NCBI RefSeq assembly: GCF_002929275.1
Contig: NZ_PJIK01000002.1
Location: forward strand, 1,958 to 65,957
DNA from: Arthrobacter sp. ZGTC131
Lineage (GTDB): Bacteria; Actinomycetota; Actinomycetes; Actinomycetales; Micrococcaceae
Length of the DNA: 64,000 bases
Direction of reading: 5' to 3'
Shown here piece by piece: positions 49,388 through 58,287 of this stretch. Within the stretch, counting starts at the first letter, position 1, and each line of letters starts with the position of its first letter. A program made the translations under genes and the position numbers. Under the pieces are notes generated by a model. It was not told the DNA's origin and searched no databases. It worked only from the letters and a program-made list of their open reading frames with translations.

Positions 49388-49984
49388 ATGCCGGGCAACA
49401 GGAAAGTCAGCGACGGAATGAGCCTCGGGGTCATTCTGGGCTTCCCGCCTGAGATCGCGGAGGAACTGCAGCGATGGCGGGCGTCCTTCGGGGACCCCAT
49501 GGCCACGGTCATTCCGGCGCACATCACCCTCGTCACCACCACGCCCACACAGGACTGGGAAACCGCCCGGGACCACGTCCGGGAAGTGGCCCGCACGCAG
49601 GCGCCGTTCATGGTCACCATCGCCGGAACCGGCTCCTTCAGGCCCGTATCGCCGGTGGTGTTCATCAATGTGGAGGAAGGCTTTGGCGCCTGCGTCGAAC
49701 TCCACGAAAAACTGCAGACCGGTCCGCTGGCACGCGATCTGCCGTTTGCCTACCACCCGCATGTGACCATTGCCCACGACGTCGCTCCGGAGAGCCTCGA
49801 TGAGGCCGAAACGGTGCTGAGTGACTACAGGGCGACCTTCCCCGTGGTTAGCATGGGACTTTACGAACACGACACAGACGGTATTTGGCAGCTACGGGAA
49901 GAGCTTGACTTTGGTACCGAATCAGACGGCGAACGGGACACCCTCCGAGCAGCAGACGCCGACGGAGCAACCGCTACCCACTGA
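49388..49984 (+). CDS. 2'-5' RNA ligase family (2H phosphoesterase)
   Basis: 198 residues. The two catalytic HxT/S motifs are AHITLVT and PHVTIAH, spaced as in the LigT/CPDase group. The family acts on 2'-5' linked or cyclic phosphates of RNA and nucleotides; the substrate is unknown. It lies 4 bp after trpS and overlaps the YihY gene by about 74 bp, so all three are probably translated together. Confidence 0.85.
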   Translation: MPGNRKVSDGMSLGVILGFPPEIAEELQRWRASFGDPMATVIPAHITLVTTTPTQDWETARDHVREVARTQAPFMVTIAGTGSFRPVSPVVFINVEEGFGACVELHEKLQTGPLARDLPFAYHPHVTIAHDVAPESLDEAETVLSDYRATFPVVSMGLYEHDTDGIWQLREELDFGTESDGERDTLRAADADGATATH

Positions 49985-51086
49985 ACGTGCGCGCCTCAAG
50001 CTGGAGGTTAGCCGCAAGCAGATGGAGCTGGGCAAAGCGCGCAGGTCAGGCGCAGGGCCCGTGCCCCAGACCACGGCCCTGTTCCAATGGCTCCTGGCCC
50101 GGCTGAACGCATTCCGGCCCATGCGTGCGTGGCAGCACTACACCCGCCAGCACGGCCCGCTGATGAGCGCCGGCATCGGGTTCAACATGTTCTTCTCCAT
50201 CACCGGCCTGCTGACCACCGGATTCTCCGTCGCCGGGCTCATGCTCCGCGGCCAGCCGGTGCTTTTGGACCGGATCATCGCCAGCGTCTCGGAAAGTGCC
50301 CCGGGCCTGCTCAAGGTCAACGGCGGCGACGGCCTGGTGGACCCGAAGGACCTCCTGAACCCTGATGGCCTCGGCTGGACCGCAGTCATCGCCGCCGTCG
50401 TCACCGTGGTCACGTCGCTGGGCTGGATCGCCGGCCTCCGCGAGGGTCTCCGCGGCGTCATGAGGCTGGGGCCGCGGAAACTGAACCCGGTGATCATGAA
50501 ACTGCGCGACGCCGGAACCCTGCTGCTGCTCGGCGTCGCACTGGTCATCAGCTCCGGCGCATCGCTCGTGTTCGGAACCGCCGCCGGCTGGGTGATGGAG
50601 CAGCTCCGGATGGACCCCGCCGTGGCCGGGCCGCTGGCGGCTTCGATCAAGATCGCCGTGCCGCTGGTGCTGAACTGGGTCACGGCAATCATCATGTTCA
50701 GGCTGGCAGGGGGCCTTAAGCTGTCCCGCCGGGCACTTCTGGAGGGAACTATCCTCGCCGGAGTCGGCACCACAGTGCTCCAGGTGTTCAGCACCGAACT
50801 GCTGGCCGGCGCGGGACGGAACCCCATCCTGGCGCCGTTCGCGATCATCATCGGGCTGCTGATCTGGTTCAACCTCGTCAGCCAGGTATACCTCGTGTCC
50901 GCCGCCTGGTCCGCCGTCCGCGAGGAGGACCTGAAAGCAGCCCCGGCTGCCAAGACCACAGGCTGGGGCTCACGCCAGGTGCAGCCCGGAAAGACGCCCG
51001 TGGAGCGGCACCACCCGGCCGAGCACCCGCGCCCGGTGGGCGTTACCGCCCGGCGTCGAGGTACTGATCGGCCCACGCCGCGATAA
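49911..51086 (+). CDS. YihY/BrkB (UPF0761) family membrane protein
   Basis: About 391 residues with six helices. WQHYTRQHGPLMSAGIGFNMFFSITGLLTTGFSVAG opens the YihY domain and GRNPILAPFAIIIGLLIWFNLVSQVYLVSAAWSAV closes it. The tail is basic and Pro-rich. Start uncertain: TTG 49911 (GGAAGAG ahead), TTG 49905 or ATG 50022. The family's transport role is unsettled. The stop overlaps the converging hydrolase by 44 bp. Confidence 0.8.
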   Translation: MVPNQTANGTPSEQQTPTEQPLPTERARLKLEVSRKQMELGKARRSGAGPVPQTTALFQWLLARLNAFRPMRAWQHYTRQHGPLMSAGIGFNMFFSITGLLTTGFSVAGLMLRGQPVLLDRIIASVSESAPGLLKVNGGDGLVDPKDLLNPDGLGWTAVIAAVVTVVTSLGWIAGLREGLRGVMRLGPRKLNPVIMKLRDAGTLLLLGVALVISSGASLVFGTAAGWVMEQLRMDPAVAGPLAASIKIAVPLVLNWVTAIIMFRLAGGLKLSRRALLEGTILAGVGTTVLQVFSTELLAGAGRNPILAPFAIIIGLLIWFNLVSQVYLVSAAWSAVREEDLKAAPAAKTTGWGSRQVQPGKTPVERHHPAEHPRPVGVTARRRGTDRPTPR

Positions 51087-51813
51087 TCTTCGCTGCCCGG
51101 GCCGCCTGCCCCTTGCCGGTCAGGAGGTGGTCGCTGCCTTCGAGGGAGACGAAGCTGCGCGGGTGTCGTGCCGTCTGGAAGATGGTGCTGGCGTTCTCAA
51201 TCCCCACCGTGTTGTCCGTGGGGGAGTGCAGCACGATCAGGGGCTTGTGCAGCCGTTTGATGCAGTCGGTGAGGTCGGCGTTTTCCAGGTCTTCCACGAA
51301 GTGCCGGCGGATTTCCACACGTTTGCCGCCGAGGTCCACTTCTGCGCTGCCGTCGCGCAGGATCTTGTCCAGCGCGGCGTCAAAGACGTGCGCCACATGC
51401 TTCGGCGAGAACGGGGCGGCCACGGTGGCCACGGCGTCCAGTTCAGGGATCGCCGACGCCGCCGCGAGGACCGCGGCGCCGCCGAACGAGTGGCCCACCA
51501 GCAGCGAAATCTGCCGGCCCTCCGCGCGCATGAATTCCGCGGCACGGACCGTGTCCGCCACCTTGTGGCTGAAGGAGCCCTCGGACCACAGGCCCGCGGA
51601 ATCGCCGAGCCCCAGGTTGTCGAAGCGGAGCATGCCGATCCCGCTTTCAGCCAGTGCCTTGCACATGCGCGATGCCGCGGGGCTGTCCTTGCCCAGCGTG
51701 AAGCCGTGCGAGAACACGCCCCATCCCTTCACCGGCCCGTCGGGCAGGTCCAGGAGGCCAGAGAGAAGTTCCCCCGTGGAACCTTCGAAGGTGACTTTTT
51801 CGGAACGTGACAT
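51043..51813 (-). CDS. alpha/beta hydrolase
   Basis: 256 residues. The nucleophile Ser lies in LLVGHSFGGAAV, Asp in LHSPTDNTVGIENA and His in LEGSDHLLTG. FSHGFTLGKDSPAASRMCKALAESGIGMLRFDNLGLGDS contains the oxyanion-region strand. It resembles the hydrolase often fused to OsmC domains, but stands alone here. Substrate unknown. Downstream of the sdh operon on the same strand but after a terminator. Confidence 0.85.
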   Translation of the reverse strand: MSRSEKVTFEGSTGELLSGLLDLPDGPVKGWGVFSHGFTLGKDSPAASRMCKALAESGIGMLRFDNLGLGDSAGLWSEGSFSHKVADTVRAAEFMRAEGRQISLLVGHSFGGAAVLAAASAIPELDAVATVAAPFSPKHVAHVFDAALDKILRDGSAEVDLGGKRVEIRRHFVEDLENADLTDCIKRLHKPLIVLHSPTDNTVGIENASTIFQTARHPRSFVSLEGSDHLLTGKGQAARAAKIIAAWADQYLDAGR

Positions 51814-51859
51814 GACGCACCCTTTCGATAGACGGGCTCTCTTGCGCTGAGCCGGATAC

Positions 51860-51914
51860 GACGACGGCGCCCCTCACCGTGCGCTGTCCGCACGTGGTGA
51901 GAGACGCCGTCGTC
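51860..51914 (-). terminator. hairpin between sdhB and the hydrolase gene
   Basis: GACGACGGCG (51860-51869) pairs with CGCCGTCGTC (51905-51914), and CTCACC with GGTGAG inside. It lies 16 bp after the sdhB stop. Confidence 0.7.
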
Positions 51915-51929
51915 CGCGGTGTCTTTTGG

Positions 51930-52712
51930 TTATATCTTGCGGGCGAGGATCGCCTGCTTGACTTCAGCGATCGCCTGCGTGACCTGGATGCCTCGCGGGC
52001 ATGCTTCAGAGCAGTTGAAGGTGGTGCGGCAACGCCACACACCTTCCTTGTCGTTGAGGATCTCCAGGCGCATGTCGCCGGCGTCATCACGGGAATCGAA
52101 GATGAAGCGGTGGGCGTTGACGATCGCGGCCGGGCCGAAGTACTGGCCGTCGGTCCAGAACACCGGGCAGGAGGACGTGCACGCGGCGCAGAGGATGCAC
52201 TTGGTGGTGTCGTCGAACCGCTCACGGTCCTCCGCGGACTGGAGGCGCTCCTTGGTGGGCTCGTGGCCGCGGTTGATCAGGAACGGCATGACCTCACGGA
52301 AGGACTGGAAGAACGGTTCCATGTCCACGATCAGGTCCTTTTCCACCGGCAGGCCCTTGATGGGCTCAACGGTGATGGGCTTGGTGGTGTCCAGGTCCTT
52401 CAGGAGCGTCTTGCAGGCCAGGCGGTTGCGGCCGTTGATGCGCATGGCATCGGAGCCGCAGACGCCGTGGGCGCAGGAACGGCGGAAGGAGACGCTGCCG
52501 TCCACTTCCCACTTGATCTTGTGCAGGGCGTCCAGCACGCGGTCCGTGCCGTACATGGTCAGCTTGAAGTCATCCCAGCGGGCTTCTGAAGAGATCTCGG
52601 GGTCATAGCGGCGGACGCGCAGGGTGATGTCGAAGGTGGGGATTTCTCCGCCGCCTCCCACGTGGGCAGGCAGCTCGATCTTCGAGGCTGGCTCAGCAAG
52701 TTCAGCGGACAT
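51930..52712 (-). CDS. sdhB: succinate dehydrogenase iron-sulphur subunit
   Basis: 260 residues. The 2Fe-2S motif is CAHGVCGSDAMRINGRNRLAC; the 4Fe-4S and 3Fe-4S motifs are CILCAACTSSCPVFW and CSEACPRGI. It passes electrons from the flavoprotein to quinone in complex II at the inner face of the membrane. Last gene of sdhCDAB, starting 1 bp after sdhA. Confidence 0.97.
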   Translation of the reverse strand: MSAELAEPASKIELPAHVGGGGEIPTFDITLRVRRYDPEISSEARWDDFKLTMYGTDRVLDALHKIKWEVDGSVSFRRSCAHGVCGSDAMRINGRNRLACKTLLKDLDTTKPITVEPIKGLPVEKDLIVDMEPFFQSFREVMPFLINRGHEPTKERLQSAEDRERFDDTTKCILCAACTSSCPVFWTDGQYFGPAAIVNAHRFIFDSRDDAGDMRLEILNDKEGVWRCRTTFNCSEACPRGIQVTQAIAEVKQAILARKI

Positions 52713-52713
52713 A

Positions 52714-54513
52714 TTAGTACTTCCTCACCATCGGCTCGTAGCGCGTAAATACAACCGGCTTGGTGCCAAGCCGAATCCCGGCAATGCTTTCCGCGGACCC
52801 GTCCGCGGGAGCGTGCTCGTCCTTGTACGCCATGGAGTGCTTCATGAATTTTTCGTCGTCGCGTTCCGGGAAGTCCTCGCGGAAGTGGCCACCGCGCGAT
52901 TCCTCGCGGTGCAGGGCAGCAACCGTCATGACCTTCGCCAGTTCCAGCAGGAAGCCGAGTTCAACGGCCTCAAGGAGATCCAGGTTGAAGCGCTTGCCCT
53001 TGTCCTGGACGTTGATGCGCTTGTAGCGCTCCTCGAAGGAGGCAATGTCCTTGAGGACCTGGTTGAGGGTTTCAGCCGTGCGGAACACCTGCATGTTGGC
53101 GTCCATGGTGTCCTGGAGTTCCTTGCGGATCTGGGCCACCTTCTCGTCACCGTTGCCGTTGCGGGCGATGTTGAGGAGCTCAATCGTGTAGGCCTCCGGA
53201 TCCTCCGGGAGTTCCACGAAGTCGGCCGTCCTGGCGTACTCTGCGGCGGCGATGCCGGCGCGCTTGCCGAACACGTTGATGTCCAGCAGGGAGTTGGTGC
53301 CCAGGCGGTTGGAGCCGTGCACCGAAACACAGGCCACCTCGCCGGCTGCGTACAGGCCCGGCACCACGGTGTCGTTGTCCTGCAGCACTTCGGTGGTGAT
53401 GTTCGTGGGGATGCCGCCCATAGCGTAGTGCGCCGTCGGGAACACTGGAACCGGCTCCGTGTACGGCTCAACGCCGAGGTAGGTACGGGCAAACTCGGTG
53501 ATGTCCGGCAGCTTCGCGTCGATGTGCGCCGGCTCAAGGTGGGTCAGGTCCAGGAGGACGTAATCCTTGTTCGGTCCGCAGCCACGGCCCTCGCGGACTT
53601 CGTTGGCCATGGAGCGGGCCACGATGTCACGGGGAGCAAGGTCCTTGATGGTAGGGGCGTAGCGCTCCATGAAGCGCTCACCTTCGGAGTTGCGCAGGAT
53701 GGCGCCCTCGCCGCGTGCGGCCTCGGACAGCAGGATGCCGAGCCCGGCAAGGCCGGTCGGGTGGAACTGGAAGAACTCCATGTCCTCCAGGGGGATGCCG
53801 CGGCGGAAGGCGATGCCCATGCCGTCGCCGGTCAGGGTGTGGGCGTTGGACGTGGTCTTGAAGACCTTGCCGGCGCCGCCGGAGGCGAACACCACGGACT
53901 TGGCCTGGAAAACGTGCAGTTCACCGGAGGCGAGGTCGTAGGAGACCACGCCGGCAACGCGCTTCTGCTTGTACGCCGTGCCGTCCTCGCGCACTGCGTC
54001 TTCCTCGACAGTGAGGAGGTCCAGGACGTAGTACTCGTTGTAGAACTCAACGTTGTGCTTGACGCAGTTTTGGTACAGCGTCTGCAGGATCATGTGGCCG
54101 GTGCGGTCTGCTGCATAGCAGGCGCGGCGGACGGGAGCCTTGCCGTGATCACGGGTGTGGCCGCCGAAGCGGCGCTGGTCGATGCGGCCCTCGGGCGTGC
54201 GGTTGAACGGAAGACCCATCTTCTCGAGGTCCAGCACCGCGTCGATGGCCTCCTTGGCCATGACCTCGGCGGCATCCTGGTCAACCAGGTAGTCGCCGCC
54301 TTTGATGGTGTCGAACGTGTGCCATTCCCAGTTGTCTTCTTCGACGTTGGCCAATGCCGCACACATGCCGCCCTGCGCCGCGCCCGTGTGGGAGCGGGTG
54401 GGGTAGAGCTTGGTCAGTACTGCTGTTCGTGCGCGCTGACCGGATTCGATCGCGGCGCGCATGCCAGCGCCACCGGCACCGACAATGACGACGTCGTACT
54501 TATGGACCTGCAT
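52714..54513 (-). CDS. sdhA: succinate dehydrogenase flavoprotein subunit
   Basis: 599 residues. The FAD motif is VIVGAGGAGMRAAIES and the covalent flavin His lies in TRSHTGAAQGGMCAAL. The active-site segment HPTGLAGLGILLSEAARGEGA and RSMANEVREGRG are conserved. It oxidises succinate to fumarate. The ATG at 54513 (MQVHKYDVVI) is chosen over the upstream extension, which has no ribosome site. Follows sdhD by 103 bp. Confidence 0.97.
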   Translation of the reverse strand: MQVHKYDVVIVGAGGAGMRAAIESGQRARTAVLTKLYPTRSHTGAAQGGMCAALANVEEDNWEWHTFDTIKGGDYLVDQDAAEVMAKEAIDAVLDLEKMGLPFNRTPEGRIDQRRFGGHTRDHGKAPVRRACYAADRTGHMILQTLYQNCVKHNVEFYNEYYVLDLLTVEEDAVREDGTAYKQKRVAGVVSYDLASGELHVFQAKSVVFASGGAGKVFKTTSNAHTLTGDGMGIAFRRGIPLEDMEFFQFHPTGLAGLGILLSEAARGEGAILRNSEGERFMERYAPTIKDLAPRDIVARSMANEVREGRGCGPNKDYVLLDLTHLEPAHIDAKLPDITEFARTYLGVEPYTEPVPVFPTAHYAMGGIPTNITTEVLQDNDTVVPGLYAAGEVACVSVHGSNRLGTNSLLDINVFGKRAGIAAAEYARTADFVELPEDPEAYTIELLNIARNGNGDEKVAQIRKELQDTMDANMQVFRTAETLNQVLKDIASFEERYKRINVQDKGKRFNLDLLEAVELGFLLELAKVMTVAALHREESRGGHFREDFPERDDEKFMKHSMAYKDEHAPADGSAESIAGIRLGTKPVVFTRYEPMVRKY

Positions 54514-54616
54514 ACCAGACGCTCTTTCTCTCAAAATTCGCAATAAAACTACGGGCGGGCTGAAGCCGGCTCCGCAAAACGGATGCCCGCCAGACGGGGC
54601 GGGCAGCCGCGGTTTG

Positions 54617-55084
54617 CTACGCGGGGCAGAAGCCGCCGGGGAGCTGGACGCCGTCCACTACCGGGCACGGGTTGAAGGTGAAGATCACCAGGGTGCCGAG
54701 GATGATGATCACGGCAGCGGCGCTGAAGAGGACCATCTTGAGCCAGAAGCGGGTGGAGTCCTTCTCGGCGTAGTCGTTGATGATGGTGCGGACGCCGTTG
54801 GTGCCGTGGAGCATGGCAAGCCAGAGCATGGCGAGGTCCCAGAACTGCCAGAACGGGTCGGCCCACTTGCCGGCCACGAAGCCGAAGTCGATGGCATGAA
54901 TGCCCTCGCCCACCAGGAGGTTCACGAAGAGGTGGCCGAAGATGAGGACAACCAGCACCACGCCGGAGAGCCGCATGAAGAGCCACGCCAGCATTTCGAA
55001 GTTGCCGCGGGAGCTGCCGCCGCGGCGGTACTTCGGAGCGACGGTGCTGCCGCTGCGCGGGGACTGGATCTGCGTTGCAGTCAT
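54617..55084 (-). CDS. sdhD: succinate dehydrogenase membrane anchor subunit
   Basis: 155 residues, three transmembrane helices (LAWLFMRLSGVVLVVLIFGHLFVNLLV, a middle LAMLWLAMLHGTNGVRTIINDY and a C-terminal MVLFSAAAVIIILGTLVIF). Conserved His in the first and second helices fit haem b and quinone sites. It anchors complex II. It starts 3 bp after sdhC. Confidence 0.9.
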   Translation of the reverse strand: MTATQIQSPRSGSTVAPKYRRGGSSRGNFEMLAWLFMRLSGVVLVVLIFGHLFVNLLVGEGIHAIDFGFVAGKWADPFWQFWDLAMLWLAMLHGTNGVRTIINDYAEKDSTRFWLKMVLFSAAAVIIILGTLVIFTFNPCPVVDGVQLPGGFCPA

Positions 55085-55087
55085 GGC

Positions 55088-55468
55088 TTAGTGACCTCCG
55101 AGTGCGAGGGACAGGTGGCGGATGGCGAAGGCCACCATGGTGACGATCCAGAGGACCAGCACTACCCAGAGCATCTGGCGCTGGTATTTGGCACCCTTCT
55201 TCCAGAAGTCGACGGCGATAATCCGCAGGCCGTTAAAGGCGTGGAACACGATCGCTGCGACGAGGCCCGTTTCACCCAGGGCCATCAGCGGGTTCTTGTA
55301 GGCACCGATCACAGCGGTGTAGGCCTCCGGCGACACCCTCACGAGGGAGGTGTCCAGCACATGGACCAACAAGAAGAAAAAGATCACAACACCGGTAATG
55401 CGGTGTCCAACCCAGGACCACATGCCTTCACGGCCGCGGTACAAGGTGCCAGCTGGTTTCGTCGGCAC
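55088..55468 (-). CDS. sdhC: succinate dehydrogenase cytochrome b556 subunit
   Basis: 126 residues, three helices. GTLYRGREGMWSWVGHRITGVVIFFFLLVHVLDTSLV carries the SdhC signature (SxxHRxTG) and the haem His. The GTG at 55468 follows GGGAGG with an 8-nt spacer; the longer frame upstream is rejected. First gene of the operon; the 259-bp gap to manC holds the divergent promoters. Confidence 0.92.
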   Translation of the reverse strand: MPTKPAGTLYRGREGMWSWVGHRITGVVIFFFLLVHVLDTSLVRVSPEAYTAVIGAYKNPLMALGETGLVAAIVFHAFNGLRIIAVDFWKKGAKYQRQMLWVVLVLWIVTMVAFAIRHLSLALGGH

Positions 55469-55727
55469 TGAATAAACCTCCCTGCAACACAGCGGCGCTG
55501 GCGTGGGATCCACGCGGGGGGAACGCCTACTGCGAGAGCACTCGTAGCTCAGGCCTAAATCTAGGCTTCGCTCACAGCTTATTCAATTCAGGCGGTCCTT
55601 GGTGACCACGTACTGTACGGTTTTTCGCGGATTTTGAGACGAACACCACATCCGGTTACGACTGTGTCCATGCGGCCGGCGGCGTCACAGGGGGACAGGA
55701 CGGGGTCGTCGGCTAAAGTAGGCCGTG

Positions 55728-56861
55728 ATGAGTAAAGACAAAGTGACAAGCCAGGATTCACCTATCAGCCGCTTTATTGCTGTGATTCCTGCAGGCGGTG
55801 TGGGGACCCGCCTCTGGCCTCTGTCACGTGCAGCAGCTCCCAAATTCCTTCACGACCTCACCGGCTCGGGAAGCACGCTCCTGCGTGCCACCTACGACCG
55901 CCTCGAGCCCCTTGCGGGCAATCGCGTCCTGGTTGTCACCGGAACTGCGCACAGGGCGGCCGTCTGCCGTCAACTGCCGGAGGTCCAGGACGGCGACCTG
56001 GTGCTGGAAAGCGAGCCGAAAGACTCCGGAGCCGCAATCGGCCTGGCCGCGGCCATCCTGCACCAGCGGGATCCGGACATCATCATGGGCTCCTTCGCCG
56101 CCGATCACGTGATCAGCCCGGACGAGCTCTTCCAGGACGCCGTGCGCGAAGCGATTCACACGGCCGCGGCCGGCAAAATTGTCACCATCGGCATCAAGCC
56201 GACGCACCCGTCCACGGGATTCGGCTACATCCGCTCCGGCGCGTCGCTTCACATCCCCGGTGCGCCCAGCGCCCAGGCCGTGGTGGAGTTCGTCGAAAAA
56301 CCGGACGAGGAAGTCGCCCAGGAGTACGTGGACAGCGGTGAATACGTATGGAACGCCGGCATGTTCGTGGCCCCCGTCGCACTCATGCTCAAGCACCTCG
56401 AAGCAAACCAGCCTGAACTGTTCATCGGCCTGCAGGAAATCGCCGAGGCCTGGGACACGCCGCATCGTGACGAAGTCACCGCGCGTATCTGGCCCACCCT
56501 GCCCAAGATCGCCATCGACTATGCGGTGGCCGAGCCCGCAGCGGCCGCCGGGGACGTCGCCGTCGTGCCCGGAACGTTCCGCTGGGACGACGTCGGCGAC
56601 TTCGCCTCCGTTGGCCGGCTGAACAGCGCCAAGGAAGTGGACGAGGTGACTGTCCTCGGCGAAGGCGCGCGCGTCTTCACCGAAAACGCCAGCGGCGTGG
56701 TGGTCTCGGACACCAAGCGCGTCATCGCGCTGATCGGGATCAAGGACGTGGTCATCGTCGATACCCCGGATGCCCTGCTGGTCACCACCAAGCAGCATTC
56801 CCAGCGTGTGAAGCAGGCCGTGGACGCGCTGAAGGCCAGCGGCGACACCGACGTTCTCTAG
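55728..56861 (+). CDS. manC: mannose-1-phosphate guanylyltransferase
   Basis: 377 residues. It makes GDP-mannose for glycolipids and polysaccharide. The nucleotidyltransferase start is FIAVIPAGGVGTRLWPLSRAAAPKFLHDL; further signatures are FVEKPDEEVAQEYVDSGEYVWNAGMF and WDDVGDFASVG. The length matches the ManC type without an isomerase domain. ATG 55728 is preferred; GTG 55725 is directly adjacent. Confidence 0.9.
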   Translation: MSKDKVTSQDSPISRFIAVIPAGGVGTRLWPLSRAAAPKFLHDLTGSGSTLLRATYDRLEPLAGNRVLVVTGTAHRAAVCRQLPEVQDGDLVLESEPKDSGAAIGLAAAILHQRDPDIIMGSFAADHVISPDELFQDAVREAIHTAAAGKIVTIGIKPTHPSTGFGYIRSGASLHIPGAPSAQAVVEFVEKPDEEVAQEYVDSGEYVWNAGMFVAPVALMLKHLEANQPELFIGLQEIAEAWDTPHRDEVTARIWPTLPKIAIDYAVAEPAAAAGDVAVVPGTFRWDDVGDFASVGRLNSAKEVDEVTVLGEGARVFTENASGVVVSDTKRVIALIGIKDVVIVDTPDALLVTTKQHSQRVKQAVDALKASGDTDVL

Positions 56862-56921
56862 CAATCCGTAACGCGGCGAAGGCGATGCCGCTATTCTTTC
56901 GGCCCTCGCTACAGTTGAGGT

Positions 56922-58121
56922 GTGCGCAATTACACTACTGAAGCTGAACCCACCGCGCTGGTGGGGCCGTGGCTCGAACCGCTACTGCCGGAACTGATCG
57001 ACTTTCGCCGGGACCTGCATGCGCACCCCGAACTGTCATTCAAGGAGTTCCGGACCACCGACAAGCTCGTGGAACGGCTGGAGGCCGCCGGCCTGGAGCC
57101 CCGGCGGCTCGAGGGCACCGGCCTGACCGTGGATATCGGCGAGGGCCCCATCGCCACCGCGCTGCGCGGCGACATCGACGCCCTGCCCATCATCGAGGAG
57201 ACGGGCCTGCCCTTCGCCTCGAAGAACCACGGCGTCACCCATGCCTGCGGCCACGACGTCCACACCACCACCATGCTGGGCATCGCCCTGGTGCTGCACC
57301 GCATGCATCAGGAAGTCCCCCTGGGCGGATCGGTCAGGATCATTTTCCAGCCGGCCGAGGAAACCATGCCGGGCGGCGCACACGCCTGCATCGAGCAGGG
57401 CGTCCTGGACGGCGTGCCGCGCATCCTGGCGCTGCACTGCGACCCGCGGATCGACGTTGGCAAGATCGGTACCCGCATCGGTGCCATCACCTCGGCGTCC
57501 GACACGATCAAGATCGAACTCAGCGGCCGCGGCGGCCACACCTCCCGGCCGCACCTGACCGAAGACCTGGTCTTCGCCCTCTCCCAGATCGCCGTGAACG
57601 TCCCGGCCGTCCTGTCCCGCCGGGTGGATGTCCGCAGCGGCGTGTCGGTCGTGTGGGGGCAGATCAACGCCGGCTCGGCGCCGAATGCTATTCCCGGGAC
57701 CGGCTTCATGGCCGGAACCATGCGCTGCCTGGACCGCGACGCCTGGCACGGCGCCGGCGAGCTGCTCGACGAAGTGGTGCAGCAGGTGGCCGCGCACTAC
57801 GGCGTGGATGTGCACCTGGAGCACACCCGCGGCGTGCCGCCGGTGGTCAACTCGGAGCACGAGACCGCGCTCATCGAGGCCGCGGCCCGCGCCGAGATCG
57901 GCGAAGGCGCCGTGGTCCTGACCCCGCAGTCCATGGGCGGGGAGGACTTCGCCTGGTTCCTTGCCGAGCTGCCCGGTGCCATGATGCGCCTGGGCACCAA
58001 GACCCCCGGCGGTGAGGAGTACGACCTCCACCGCGGCGACTACATTCTGGACGAGCGCGCCCTGGGCTACGGCATCCAGGTGCTCACAGCCGCGGCCCTC
58101 CGCACGATCCGCGACCTCTAA
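56922..58121 (+). CDS. M20 family amidohydrolase / metallopeptidase
   Basis: 399 residues, M20D (hippurate hydrolase/IAA-amino acid hydrolase) type. Metal sites show in HACGHDVHTTTMLGIAL, FQPAEETMPGGAHACIEQG and LALHCDPRI; the dimerisation domain follows at about 185-300 (IELSGRGGHTSRPH). The late metal His lies near MGGEDFAWFLAELPG. The family cleaves N-acyl amino acids; the substrate is not predictable. The GTG at 56922 begins MRNYTTEAEP. Ends before a pair of hairpin repeats. Confidence 0.88.
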   Translation: MRNYTTEAEPTALVGPWLEPLLPELIDFRRDLHAHPELSFKEFRTTDKLVERLEAAGLEPRRLEGTGLTVDIGEGPIATALRGDIDALPIIEETGLPFASKNHGVTHACGHDVHTTTMLGIALVLHRMHQEVPLGGSVRIIFQPAEETMPGGAHACIEQGVLDGVPRILALHCDPRIDVGKIGTRIGAITSASDTIKIELSGRGGHTSRPHLTEDLVFALSQIAVNVPAVLSRRVDVRSGVSVVWGQINAGSAPNAIPGTGFMAGTMRCLDRDAWHGAGELLDEVVQQVAAHYGVDVHLEHTRGVPPVVNSEHETALIEAAARAEIGEGAVVLTPQSMGGEDFAWFLAELPGAMMRLGTKTPGGEEYDLHRGDYILDERALGYGIQVLTAAALRTIRDL

Positions 58122-58151
58122 GCCCCTTCGGACGAGCGCGAACGAACACTT
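58121..58151. repeat. orphan hairpin arm related to nearby terminators
   Basis: AGCCCCTTCGGACGAGCGCG is repeated almost exactly from 58153 (one extra C), and GCGCGAACGAACACTT (58136-58151) recurs as the left arm of the terminator at 60267. The complementary arm is missing here. Confidence 0.65.
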
Positions 58152-58167
58152 TAGCCCCCTTCGGACG

Positions 58168-58232
58168 AGCGCGAACTGGCAGCTAATTCCCTCAAACTCC
58201 AGATTTGAGGGCATCAGCTGCCAGTTCGCGCT
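58168..58232 (+). terminator. long hairpin terminator of the M20 gene
   Basis: AGCGCGAACTGGCAGCT (58168-58184) pairs with 58216-58232; inside it CCCTCAAA pairs with TTTGAGGG. TCTCTTTT follows. Confidence 0.85.
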
Positions 58233-58256
58233 TCTCTTTTACCAATGTGAGTTGTG

Positions 58257-58271
58257 CACAATTGAATTGTG
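58257..58271. promoter_or_regulatory. OhrR operator upstream of ohrR
   Basis: CACAATTGAATTGTG is a near-perfect palindrome matching the known OhrR box core (ACAATTnAATTGT), 17 bp before the ohrR start. Autoregulation and peroxide induction are expected. Confidence 0.8.
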
Positions 58272-58287
58272 GGCTAGCGTTATTGCC

